NCBI GenBank assembly: GCA_019454875.1
Contig: JACFNL010000010.1
Coordinates: 1-64,000, forward strand
Origin: Candidatus Cloacimonadota bacterium
GTDB lineage: Bacteria > Muiribacteriota > UBA6191
Reading direction: 5' to 3'
DNA length: 64,000 nt
In this document: one piece after another, positions 54,969 through 62,991 of the stretch
How positions within the stretch are numbered: position 1 is the first letter of the stretch
Layout of the letters: each line of letters begins with the position of its first letter
The notes under the pieces: generated by a model
What the model was told of the DNA's origin: nothing
What the model saw: the letters and a program-made list of their open reading frames with translations, nothing else
The model's database searches: none
Program-made: the position numbers and the translations under genes

Positions 54969-56233
54969 GCTCCCAGTCTTTTAATATCACGACTCCAGCG
55001 CAAGGCCAGTTCTGACTTTTCTTCCTGCTGTATTCGCAGATCAGAGAGAAGTTTTTTCTGTACTCTTAAAAGGTGTTCATTTTCATCCATCAAAGCTTGG
55101 TTTTTTTGTACCAGCTGGCGTTTTTCAGCCTCCAGGGCCGCCATCCCATCATAAGAAACCCCCAACGCCTTAGGATTTTTGATAAACCCCATCAAGTTCT
55201 CGTAAATGGTTTCGGGTTTCAGATACTCATGCAAACCGGCCCTTAAATTATCTCTTGCCTGAAGCAGACGATTTTCTAAATTTTTTACATTCTCCAGGTC
55301 TTTGGGTTCGGAAAGTAAAATTCCAAGCCCATGTTTTTCAATAAACTCAGATAACTCCAGACCCTGTGGATAAAACACCGGAATACCACAGTATAAATAT
55401 TCCACCGTCCTTGTTGTAATGGCTAGTTCTCTTTCGCGATTACCTGCGTACCAGTCCCAGGCAGCCATCGCCCTGGAATAGAGCTTTGGAATCCTTTGGT
55501 GAGGGACTCCAGAATCAGAAGTCTGGGATTTTAGATGATCGGGATTGAGTGCTGACTGTTGAGCCACACAGGTAAATTCCTTGAACAAAAGTCCTTTTGA
55601 CTGAAACCATTCCTTAACCCAGTCTCTGTCCCCCATATCGATCCAGGGCCAGTTTCCACCACCGCAGATCACATCCGGTTCGGGTTCCTTTTGTCTATAA
55701 CCCTTGTACCATTCCTCAGGCAAAAGCAGGGGAACATGCAAAATCCTCTCCTGAGCCATATCCATACCAGCTGCCATGGCAAAGGCCAGAAAATAGTATT
55801 TTTGACGCAGGCCCGGAACCAGAAATCCATTACATCGTGAAAGAGCCATCATTTTTGCTCTAAGATCGTATTTTCCCCTCTGTCCCCGATAATAATTCTC
55901 CCAAAGTAAAGAACCATGCAAATCACAAAATATCGGGGTTTTAATTCCTTCGAGCTGATCCAGAAGTCCCCACTGCTCCACGATAATTACATCTGGATTG
56001 ATCTCTGAAATCCTGGCTGCCAGATTCATGCGGATCAGTCCATCCTTACAAATTTCTTCCAGTTCAAAAAGTTCTTCAAATGGGGAAGGTTCCACCTTTG
56101 ATTTCTGGCGTAAAAATGATACCCTGCACCCGGATTTTTTGAAGGCATCTGCCAGGCCCATAACCCGCAATGCCCCACCAGATAAGGCGTAGTCGCGATT
56201 TAAATGCTCGATTGTGACCAGACAGACATGCAT
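54953..56233 (-). CDS. glycosyltransferase (GT-B fold) with coiled-coil tail
   Basis: GGGAGG five bases before ATG 56233 gives a 426-residue protein. The GT-B fold is suggested by the N-terminal VCLVTIEHLNRDYALSGGAL (glycine-rich loop after the first strand), DVIIVEQWG and CDLHGSLLWENYYRG. A C-terminal donor-site-like part (ELAITTRTVEYLYCGIPVFY with later LSEFIEKHGLGILL) follows. The last 60 residues form a coiled coil. The sugar and acceptor are unknown. The radical-SAM gene and its small partner converge on its end. Confidence 0.75.
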   Translation of the reverse strand: MHVCLVTIEHLNRDYALSGGALRVMGLADAFKKSGCRVSFLRQKSKVEPSPFEELFELEEICKDGLIRMNLAARISEINPDVIIVEQWGLLDQLEGIKTPIFCDLHGSLLWENYYRGQRGKYDLRAKMMALSRCNGFLVPGLRQKYYFLAFAMAAGMDMAQERILHVPLLLPEEWYKGYRQKEPEPDVICGGGNWPWIDMGDRDWVKEWFQSKGLLFKEFTCVAQQSALNPDHLKSQTSDSGVPHQRIPKLYSRAMAAWDWYAGNRERELAITTRTVEYLYCGIPVFYPQGLELSEFIEKHGLGILLSEPKDLENVKNLENRLLQARDNLRAGLHEYLKPETIYENLMGFIKNPKALGVSYDGMAALEAEKRQLVQKNQALMDENEHLLRVQKKLLSDLRIQQEEKSELALRWSRDIKRLGAQKTG

Positions 56234-56430
56234 TTTTTCCTCCCTGCTTGACAAACATCATACAAGAAGTTGTCAAGAAAAAACCTTTTGGTACGATATA
56301 AAATTAGGGTCAGACACAAGAGTTGAAATCAGGCCAAAAATTGTCTTGATCTTTAAGCAGTCGGTTTAGTATGCTCGCATCGGAATTTAGACAGAGACTT
56401 TAAACAATTGAATGTAGAAAGGTTAAGTTT

Positions 56431-56592
56431 ATGAGCGCAGTTACCACCTCCAGAGAAGAAATCGTGACCAACTATTATGATGGCAAGAAGTTCTTTCTGG
56501 TCTCGGTCAATGGCAATGAAATGTATGTGTCTGAGGAAAAATTTGGTGCCATGAATGCTTCGCACAAACTCTCTGTGAAAAACAGCCGCTAA
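56431..56592 (+). CDS. 53-residue hydrophilic protein of unknown function
   Basis: The frame starts at ATG 56431 after GAAAGG and ends before a textbook terminator, giving a complete short transcription unit. The peptide contains VTNYYDGKKFFLVSVNGNEM, which resembles a small beta-hairpin, and ends with KLSVKNSR. No signal peptide or membrane helix is present. A possible -10 (TAGTAT at about 56368) lies upstream. The compact unit argues for a real, probably well-expressed gene. I do not recognise it. Confidence 0.7.
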   Translation: MSAVTTSREEIVTNYYDGKKFFLVSVNGNEMYVSEEKFGAMNASHKLSVKNSR

Positions 56593-56611
56593 TCATCCGT
56601 TGACTTAAAGG

Positions 56612-56643
56612 AAGCTGCCCCAAGTTTGGGCAGCTTTTTTTTT
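56612..56643 (+). terminator. rho-independent terminator of the 53-residue gene
   Basis: A perfect 9-bp stem (56612-56620 with 56628-56636) with a 7-base loop is followed by a run of nine T. Confidence 0.92.
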
Positions 56644-56649
56644 CTTCAA

Positions 56650-56678
56650 TTGCCCAAAAAGCCTGAACCAGCTATGCT
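56650..56678 (+). promoter_or_regulatory. promoter giving a leaderless mRNA for the sensor pseudokinase gene
   Basis: TTGCCC (56650-56655), a 17-base spacer and TATGCT (56673-56678) end exactly six bases before the ATG at 56685. There is no Shine-Dalgarno. Confidence 0.6.
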
Positions 56679-56684
56679 TTACCC

Positions 56685-59084
56685 ATGCTTTTTGGTATAT
56701 CCCTAAGAAACAGACTTCTTCTGGCTTTTATTCTGGTATCAATAATTCCTGTACTTATTCTTACCCGGCATTTTTACACACATGTAAAAAAAGTCCTCAT
56801 CCAGTCAGAATTTGCCACCCTCCTGACCGCTAGGGAGTCCAAACGGCAACAGCTCGAATCCCAGTTTTCGGCCCTGTATAATCAATTAAGTCTTTTGGGT
56901 TCTTCCCCTGCCACCATCGAAGCTATGACTGCATTTGGCAAAATGCAAAACAGCCAGTCCCAATCCTCACTTAAAATCAGCTCCGAAAGCATGCGTGATG
57001 AGCTACTTTCCTGGTACAGACAGGAATTGGAGGGACACTTAAAACTGTCTGAAAACACCCCCGCTTCGGTTCATGAACTGATTCCAGATGCATCTAAAAC
57101 CATGGAGTTGCAGATTGCCTACATTGCCAGAAACTCCTATCCATTTTCACAGAAATTCCTGCTCTCCTCCGCTGATTTACTGCCTGAATACGATCCGGTG
57201 CATCGCGAGATCCACGGGCATTTTCTCGAATTTCGCCAAAGGTTCAACTTTCGTGATATCAGCCTGATTGATACCGAGGGAAACATCCTGTACTCTACCG
57301 ATAAACTACCTACCTTCGCCACCAATATCCTAACGGGACCCTGGGCAGAGACTCATTTATCCCGTTGCTACAAAAACGCATTGGTGCGGGACTTTGCTGT
57401 GGAGGACTTCGAGCCCTTTTTACCTGCTCTGCTCGAGTCCTCGGCCTTTCTTTGCAAAGCTCTAATCCAGGACAACCGAATCATTGGCGTGATATCCGTA
57501 CAGTTAAACAGCCAGATTCTAAACCGAATTTTAGGAGATAATCCTAAATGGGAAGAGGAACAGATTTCAGGAAGCTGGAAATCCTATATCGTTGGTGGAG
57601 ATTTTCGTATCCGTAGCGAAAGCGGAACCGCTTATGAAGAATTCAACCCGTTTGACAGTGACCAAACTTATATTTCAGCAATTTCACCCCCAACAAGAAT
57701 GAACACGGATGCCGTCAGGGCTGCCTTAAGAGGAGAATCCGGAACCACGATTCTAAAGGGACAAAACGGGAAGCAGGTTCTGAGTGCTTACACTCATGTA
57801 AGGCTTGGAAACGGCCTATGGGCAGTTCTTTGCGAAAAAGAACTAAGTGAAACTCTAAAAGCTTTAGAAGTCAGCCTGGATCATTTATGGCCCGTACTTC
57901 TAATACTTTTAACCATTGTTGTAATTTTTGCACTCTTAATCTCAAAGTCCATTCTAAACCCGATATCTATGATAACCGAGGGGATGAACCGTATCGTAAG
58001 AGACGAGCCCGTAGAGTGGATACCCTTTACCACAAACCATGAAGCCGGCAGAATGCTACAGGCCTTTAACAGGATGCAGGAATATATTCTGAACCAGAAA
58101 AACTCACTCAGTTCACGCATACAAGCTTTGAGTCATTCCGAATCCGTGGCTCACCAGTCCGAACGGGACATACAAAAAATTCTACAGGAACTGCCTTACG
58201 GTATTCAATGGAAGAATCTGGAGGGGCTAGTTCTTGGTACCAATATCATCCATGAGCTTAATTTCTCCAGACACAGACTACCGGAACTCCAGTCCACAGT
58301 TCGCACCCTGGAATCTGAATTTCTGGATCAGGGTAAAGGCAGTGTTTCCAAGGTTCTTTCCCTGTTTGATAACGACCAGAACCCTGTGCATATTTTTTGC
58401 CATTTAAAACTAAGACTCGATTCCGGGGCCAATCCAGTGGGAGTTTTGGTATGTCTGATGGAAATTACAGACCAGGTACGGGATCAGGCCAGGGATCTCA
58501 TGGAAAACAAACTGAGGGCACTAAAAGATTTTGCCAATGGCATTTGTGCGGAACTGCCCCCAATCACTGAAAACCAGAAAATCATTTCCCTGCTTAAAAG
58601 ATATACCTTCCCCGATGTTGCATCTGTACAGGCAGTAAATCTTGTGGAAATTATCGAAGATGCCATAAAGATGCATTTAACCGGTGCTTCAATTCATGTC
58701 AACATGACCATGAACAGCCAGATTCGTTTTGTAGCCGGAAATCAGGCGTTATTGCAGGAAGCCTTCAGAACCTTTGCTAAAAGAGCCAGACAGATGATGC
58801 CTCAAGGGGGAGCAATCAAGCTTGATCTGCGCAATGACCCCTTAAATGAGCTAGTAATCCTGCGGGTCATGGAGCAGGCAGCGGAACAGGGCAAGGCAAT
58901 ACCCGACATAAAAAGTACATTTGATCCCTATTGCGGTTTTGGCATTGCTGAATGTGGGATGGCTTTGCCCACAGCACTGGCCATCATCCGTGCCCATGGT
59001 GGTACAATGGAAGTGGAATCCTATACAAACATCGGAACCTGCTTTGAAATACGGCTGCCTATACATGACACAATCACAAACTAA
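56685..59084 (+). CDS. membrane sensor protein with degenerate histidine kinase end (pseudokinase)
   Basis: The 799-residue protein has a membrane helix (about 12-28), a large extracytoplasmic dCache-like region (to about 400), a second helix (about 405-425, LLILLTIVVIFALLI) and a HAMP domain. A PAS-like domain (about 500-600) precedes a degenerate kinase core. Where kinases have AHE in the DHp helix, this protein has GICAEL (near 618), so the phospho-acceptor His is missing. The HATPase is also eroded: the N-box reads FRTFAKRARQM, though the final LPTALAIIRAHGGTMEVES remains. It probably acts as a non-phosphorylating sensor. The gene is 15 bases upstream of phaR. Confidence 0.8.
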   Translation: MLFGISLRNRLLLAFILVSIIPVLILTRHFYTHVKKVLIQSEFATLLTARESKRQQLESQFSALYNQLSLLGSSPATIEAMTAFGKMQNSQSQSSLKISSESMRDELLSWYRQELEGHLKLSENTPASVHELIPDASKTMELQIAYIARNSYPFSQKFLLSSADLLPEYDPVHREIHGHFLEFRQRFNFRDISLIDTEGNILYSTDKLPTFATNILTGPWAETHLSRCYKNALVRDFAVEDFEPFLPALLESSAFLCKALIQDNRIIGVISVQLNSQILNRILGDNPKWEEEQISGSWKSYIVGGDFRIRSESGTAYEEFNPFDSDQTYISAISPPTRMNTDAVRAALRGESGTTILKGQNGKQVLSAYTHVRLGNGLWAVLCEKELSETLKALEVSLDHLWPVLLILLTIVVIFALLISKSILNPISMITEGMNRIVRDEPVEWIPFTTNHEAGRMLQAFNRMQEYILNQKNSLSSRIQALSHSESVAHQSERDIQKILQELPYGIQWKNLEGLVLGTNIIHELNFSRHRLPELQSTVRTLESEFLDQGKGSVSKVLSLFDNDQNPVHIFCHLKLRLDSGANPVGVLVCLMEITDQVRDQARDLMENKLRALKDFANGICAELPPITENQKIISLLKRYTFPDVASVQAVNLVEIIEDAIKMHLTGASIHVNMTMNSQIRFVAGNQALLQEAFRTFAKRARQMMPQGGAIKLDLRNDPLNELVILRVMEQAAEQGKAIPDIKSTFDPYCGFGIAECGMALPTALAIIRAHGGTMEVESYTNIGTCFEIRLPIHDTITN

Positions 59085-59099
59085 ATATAAGGGCCAGAT

Positions 59100-59618
59100 A
59101 TGAGTACTCCTCTTGTCATAAAAAAATACAAAAACCGTCGGCTCTATGACACAGAACGGTCCTGCTTTTTAACCCGTGAGGAGCTTCTTGAGATCGTCCG
59201 CAATGGACGGGATGTTAAGGTTGAGGATCCCGAAGGCCTTGATGCCACTGTAGAGGTGCTTTTGCAGATGATGCTTGAAACCGGAACCGATGGTAAGGAG
59301 CGCATCATCCCTTCAGATTTTGTGCATTTCCTGATCCGGGCCAATAAAAACTCCCTGCATAGTTTCTTTCATCAGTTTTTGCCCAATGCAATGCAAAACT
59401 ATCAGGAATCCCTGCAAAATATTCAGAAAACACAAACGGATATGGCCACGGGAATTCTACAGGGCATCACCACCTTAAACCCCTTTGCCAGCGCATTCCA
59501 GGCGTTTCTTCCCAAAACCCAGTCCAAACAGGATGACACAAAAAAAGAGGTCGATGAGTTAAAGAAAAAACTTGATGAAATGCAAAAAGCCCTGGAACGC
59601 ATCAGTAAAAACAGCTAG
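59100..59618 (+). CDS. phaR: polyhydroxyalkanoate synthesis regulator PhaR-like protein
   Basis: The 172-residue protein has the PHB_acc_N DNA-binding domain (KKYKNRRLYDTERSCFLTRE at the N-terminus). A PHB_acc-type helical part follows (FVHFLIRANKNSLHSFF) and then a coiled-coil tail (EVDELKKKLDEMQKALERI). PhaR proteins bind PHA granules and repress phasin genes. No PHA synthase or phasin is in this window. AAGGG precedes ATG. It may share a transcript with the pseudokinase gene. Confidence 0.88.
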   Translation: MSTPLVIKKYKNRRLYDTERSCFLTREELLEIVRNGRDVKVEDPEGLDATVEVLLQMMLETGTDGKERIIPSDFVHFLIRANKNSLHSFFHQFLPNAMQNYQESLQNIQKTQTDMATGILQGITTLNPFASAFQAFLPKTQSKQDDTKKEVDELKKKLDEMQKALERISKNS

Positions 59619-59627
59619 GGCCTGCCC

Positions 59628-60107
59628 CTATGTCACATCTTCATCACGGCGGCGCAGACGGCGCAAAAGTACTACTCCAGTGTCTGAGGTGATTTTTAAT
59701 TCTCTACCCCAGGCCCCGCCAACATCGTAGGCCGCCGGGGTCAAAGACAGGGATTTTAGAACCTGTTGGGCCAGAATTACATTATCTAGCCCTTCTGTCT
59801 GTTCCAGATGAGATTCCCTAGGTGAACTTGCCCCACCAAAAATTTTAATAACCAGCTCAAAAAAATCTATGTTCTGTTGTTTAAAAATCTCAAAAGCATA
59901 AGCAAATGCCGTGTCTAAAAAACGAAATGAAGGCTCAGAGTCAGGGTGACGACAGGCAGGTGCCAGATCACTGTGAAAAATTACGGTCTGAGAGGTAGGC
60001 GGATGCATCATTAGCACCACAAGCCCAGGACCAACCGTAGCCACAACATCCACAGGCTCAGATCCGTGATAAAACACACCAGGCTTCAGATGTAATACAG
60101 GCAACAC
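59628..60107 (-). CDS. CheD-like protein without the catalytic cysteine
   Basis: The 159-residue protein aligns over its length with chemoreceptor glutamine deamidase CheD: LKPGVFYHGSEP, TVGPGLVVLMM, IFHSDLAP, IKIFGGA, YDVGGAWGRELKI and SDTGVVLLRR. The expected LGSCV is TVGPGLV, so Gly28 replaces the catalytic cysteine. The His (His45) and Thr24 are kept. It may bind receptors or CheC without deamidating them. The start is GTG 60107 with GGAGG ten bases upstream. It converges with phaR. Confidence 0.8.
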   Translation of the reverse strand: MLPVLHLKPGVFYHGSEPVDVVATVGPGLVVLMMHPPTSQTVIFHSDLAPACRHPDSEPSFRFLDTAFAYAFEIFKQQNIDFFELVIKIFGGASSPRESHLEQTEGLDNVILAQQVLKSLSLTPAAYDVGGAWGRELKITSDTGVVLLRRLRRRDEDVT

Positions 60108-60143
60108 AACAAATCATCCTCCTGAGTTATTCTACAGTAAGCC

Positions 60144-60172
60144 TTGACGATCCATAAATTATCATTATTATC
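60144..60172 (+). promoter_or_regulatory. promoter for the endonuclease gene
   Basis: TTGACG (60144-60149), a 17-base spacer and ATTATC (60167-60172) lie upstream of AAGGAG and ATG 60204. The -10 is weak. Confidence 0.45.
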
Positions 60173-60203
60173 AGTAACCTGACCATATACTTAAGGAGCC
60201 TGA

Positions 60204-61043
60204 ATGAAAAAATTAATCGGGGCTACTGCGATTAGCCTACAACTTTTAACCCCTACGGCATTTGCCGCCGATCAATCAGAGCAGGAGAATCACTTCCGTG
60301 AATTATACGGAATTGAAGTGCAAAATGAATCGGTCTCCTCGTATTATGCAGATGCCGAAGGCTTAAAAGGTCGACAACTGTTTGATGCCCTGCATGAAAT
60401 TACAGGCAGAAACTACAGAAGCTTCAGCTACGGAGAAGCCAGAGACATCCTCTATAACAAAGCAGATAACCAGAATGGCAAAGTTTATGCCCATTATTCT
60501 GACTTGTGGGTGACTGGCAGAGGACGAGACTGGAAAGAACAGGGTGATGCCAACCGTGATGGTACCGGCAATGACTTTATTAACTGTGAGCATATCTGGC
60601 CCCAAAGTAAATTTGGCAAGTCTTTGCCTATGGTATCCGATATTCACCACCTGTTTTCTACCTTCTCCAAACCCAACGGGATGCGCAGTCATTATGCATT
60701 TGGAGAGGTGAATCGATCCCTTTACAGTACATCTGCTGGTTCCAAACTTGGGGAAGGCGAGATTTTTGAGCCTGCGGATACAGCCAAGGGAAATGTAGCC
60801 CGGGCCATGCTCTACTTTTATACCCGTTACCACAATAGAAACATCTGGGCTCAGAACACCAGCAAAGATGAGTTTTTCTTCGATAATCTGGAAACATTTA
60901 TGCGCTGGCATGCAGCTGATCCAGTGGACGAGAAGGAAAAACATCGTAATGAAGTGATTTACCAAAATCAGCGCAACCGCAACCCCTTTATTGACAGACC
61001 TGAGTTTGTTACACAAATTGGAATTGATGGTTTTGCCCGTTAA
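60204..61043 (+). CDS. secreted endonuclease I family nuclease
   Basis: The 279-residue protein has a signal peptide (MKKLIGATAISLQLLTPTAFA) and the beta-beta-alpha-metal nuclease core of the EndA/NucM family. The motif CEHIWPQSKFGKS near 127 carries the catalytic His, followed by VSDIHHLFSTFSKPNGMRSH and later RAMLYFYTRY. It degrades DNA or RNA in the periplasm or outside the cell, and fits a nucleic-acid scavenging or predatory life together with the secreted nucleotidase and trypsin. AAGGAG precedes the ATG and a strong terminator follows. Confidence 0.92.
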   Translation: MKKLIGATAISLQLLTPTAFAADQSEQENHFRELYGIEVQNESVSSYYADAEGLKGRQLFDALHEITGRNYRSFSYGEARDILYNKADNQNGKVYAHYSDLWVTGRGRDWKEQGDANRDGTGNDFINCEHIWPQSKFGKSLPMVSDIHHLFSTFSKPNGMRSHYAFGEVNRSLYSTSAGSKLGEGEIFEPADTAKGNVARAMLYFYTRYHNRNIWAQNTSKDEFFFDNLETFMRWHAADPVDEKEKHRNEVIYQNQRNRNPFIDRPEFVTQIGIDGFAR

Positions 61044-61076
61044 TTGCTGAATTTGTTGGTACTCGTTTGCCGATAT

Positions 61077-61113
61077 AAGCCCTGCCAAAATGTGGATTTG
61101 GCAGGGCTTTTTT
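61077..61113 (+). terminator. rho-independent terminator of the endonuclease gene
   Basis: A perfect 13-bp stem (61077-61089 with 61097-61109) with a 7-base loop is followed by six T. The symmetric A/T flanks also allow use from the other strand. Confidence 0.93.
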
Positions 61114-61153
61114 GATCCTAACAGCCCTGCCATTTCCTGCCGATGATCGTCTT

Positions 61154-62566
61154 GTGAAACGAATAGAATTACCAATTCAATTACTGCCACTACTCCTTTG
61201 TGCGCTCGGAAGCACACACTATGGGGCCAATCAGCAGTCCGATATTAAACTTCTTAGGGAATCCAATGCCCTCATGATTCAGAAGCTGTTTGATATGCAG
61301 TCCGAAATCGAGAGGCTGCAGACCAGCCTCAACCAGAAAGTAGTGGAAAAAGAAACCCAGTCCATGATACAGCCAAATGCTCCCAAGGATTTTATGGACA
61401 GGTTAACGGCTACCGGAGATATTCGGCATCGCCACGAAAATCGCGACTTTGGAAAAACCCTGGGTGTAACTCCAGCAGATCAAAGCTTCTTTTCTCAAAG
61501 AGCCAGAATCAATTTATCAGGCGAATTAAGGGACAATCTAAAATTTGACATGCAACTTATGGATCTGCGGCAATGGGGGAGCAATCGCAGTGTCTTAAGA
61601 AACAACAACGACGATTTTACGGGAGTTCAGTTGTTGCATGTAACTCACACGGACTGGATTGACAATGCGGATGTAATTCTAGGAAGGCAGCAGCTCGTCT
61701 TTGGAGACAATCTGGTATTAAGTCACGGAAACTGGGTTAGCAGACCTAAGGTCTTTGATGGTGTACGGGTTCATAAACGCCGAGGCCGGGATCAGGAGAG
61801 TGTGGATTTTTTCTACACCAAGGTAAATGCGGGAGTAGTTGCCAATAGAAGCACCGGAGATGATGTAGATCTGGGTGGCATTTATGCCCAGTTTCAACCA
61901 GGTAAAAACACCCGTTGGGCCAGTTATGGTCTAATAAGACGCGATGGGGTTATTGATGAAACCCGTTATCAACTTGGGGTAGAAGGCTCATTAAAAAGCC
62001 GTAAGATGGATTATGAACTGCATCTTGGCATGCAGGAGGGCAATACCAGTGCCCAGGATATTGGAGCATCAATGACTAAGGTTTCGGCCCGTTATACAAC
62101 CCAGAGTGCCAAACAGCACAGGGTTTACAGTAACTATTATCGGGCCAGTGGGGACACCAACGGATTAGACAGAAAATCAGAAACCTGGGATCCAATGTAT
62201 GGAACCCGACATGGACGGTTTGGAATTGCCGATCACTTCCGCTTCTCAAATCTGGTTTCCATGCAGCTTGGTATGGATTTTAAACCACAACGAGACACTA
62301 AGGTTGAAGTGTCCGTAACTGATATGGGCCTTGACTCCCATAATGACCGTATTATGAACGACTACAGCATCAACACGGCCAATCGCGGCTCTGGACTTAC
62401 GGATCTTGGCTGGGAGTTAGGTGTAAGCTGGCATCAGCAGCACCAGAAGGATCATGCCTGGTTTGCAGGATTTTCGAGGTTTGACGGAGCCGAAGCAGCC
62501 AAACGATTCCTTCCTGGGCTGGATGGTGCCAACTTCTTCTACGCAGGCTCAGAACTTACCTTCTAA
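61154..62566 (+). CDS. outer-membrane porin-like protein with N-terminal coiled coil
   Basis: The open frame begins with TTG at 61112 inside the preceding terminator. GTG 61154 is a better start, giving 470 residues and a signal peptide (MKRIELPIQLLPLLLCALGS), though no good ribosome binding site is present. A coiled coil follows (about 28-62, ALMIQKLFDMQSEIERLQTS). The rest is a beta-barrel resembling alginate-export porins of the AlgE type, with strands such as ATGDIRHRHENR, LILGRQQL-like VILGRQQLVFGDN and VDFFYTKVN. The protein ends ELTF, with a terminal Phe. The substrate is unknown. Confidence 0.8.
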   Translation: MKRIELPIQLLPLLLCALGSTHYGANQQSDIKLLRESNALMIQKLFDMQSEIERLQTSLNQKVVEKETQSMIQPNAPKDFMDRLTATGDIRHRHENRDFGKTLGVTPADQSFFSQRARINLSGELRDNLKFDMQLMDLRQWGSNRSVLRNNNDDFTGVQLLHVTHTDWIDNADVILGRQQLVFGDNLVLSHGNWVSRPKVFDGVRVHKRRGRDQESVDFFYTKVNAGVVANRSTGDDVDLGGIYAQFQPGKNTRWASYGLIRRDGVIDETRYQLGVEGSLKSRKMDYELHLGMQEGNTSAQDIGASMTKVSARYTTQSAKQHRVYSNYYRASGDTNGLDRKSETWDPMYGTRHGRFGIADHFRFSNLVSMQLGMDFKPQRDTKVEVSVTDMGLDSHNDRIMNDYSINTANRGSGLTDLGWELGVSWHQQHQKDHAWFAGFSRFDGAEAAKRFLPGLDGANFFYAGSELTF

Positions 62567-62914
62567 CTAATTGTATTCGTCCCAGAATGCGCTCAGGGCT
62601 TCCATTAAGTCAAGGAAGGCCGCACGCAAAGCATCAAGGCTTTGAGCTTCAGGTATCGCTTTGGCCTCAAGGACTTCCTCGATGTCTCTGGCTGCCAACT
62701 GACAATCATCTGCACAGATGTTAAGACATACTCCCTTAATGGCATGGGCAATCCGGCCCACCTGAGTCCAGTCAGAACAAAGAAGAGCCTCCTCAAACTG
62801 TTTCATCTGATTCGTCAAATCTTCACGAGCCAGAGAAACTATCTCCAGCATCAATGGCAAATCTCCCCCTAAATACTCCGAAAATCTCTCACGACAAAAT
62901 ACAGAATCTGTCAA
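62567..62914 (-). CDS. Hpt-domain phosphotransfer protein
   Basis: The 115-residue protein is a single histidine phosphotransfer domain with the phosphorylated His in IAHAIKGVCLNICAD near 57. Helices on either side (LPLMLEIVSLAREDLTNQMK and AARDIEEVLEAKA) match the family. It can carry phosphate between receivers of hybrid kinases such as the one at 17.7-19.4 kb, but pairing is inferred. The gene ends next to the convergent porin gene. Confidence 0.87.
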   Translation of the reverse strand: MTDSVFCRERFSEYLGGDLPLMLEIVSLAREDLTNQMKQFEEALLCSDWTQVGRIAHAIKGVCLNICADDCQLAARDIEEVLEAKAIPEAQSLDALRAAFLDLMEALSAFWDEYN

Positions 62915-62979
62915 GCCCTCTCCCTTAGGTCCACTAGCCTCATAATATCCAATTTCCGGGAATTAGGCAAAGTTCATGG

Positions 62980-62985
62980 TATATT
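62980..62985 (+). promoter_or_regulatory. -10-like element for the nucleotidyltransferase gene
   Basis: TATATT ends six bases before the ATG at 62992, as in two other + strand genes here. No -35 or Shine-Dalgarno is recognised. Confidence 0.4.
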
Positions 62986-62991
62986 CCAGGC

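Noticed and set aside
61112-61154. Longer N-terminus of the porin from TTG 61112
   Set aside because: It begins inside the U-tract of the preceding terminator and precedes the signal peptide with a Pro/Asp-rich stretch that would not be exported normally.
60363-61217. A 284-codon open frame on the minus strand across the endonuclease gene
   Set aside because: It is the shadow of a well-supported endonuclease I gene, and it has no recognised motif or ribosome binding site. The strong terminator lies inside it.
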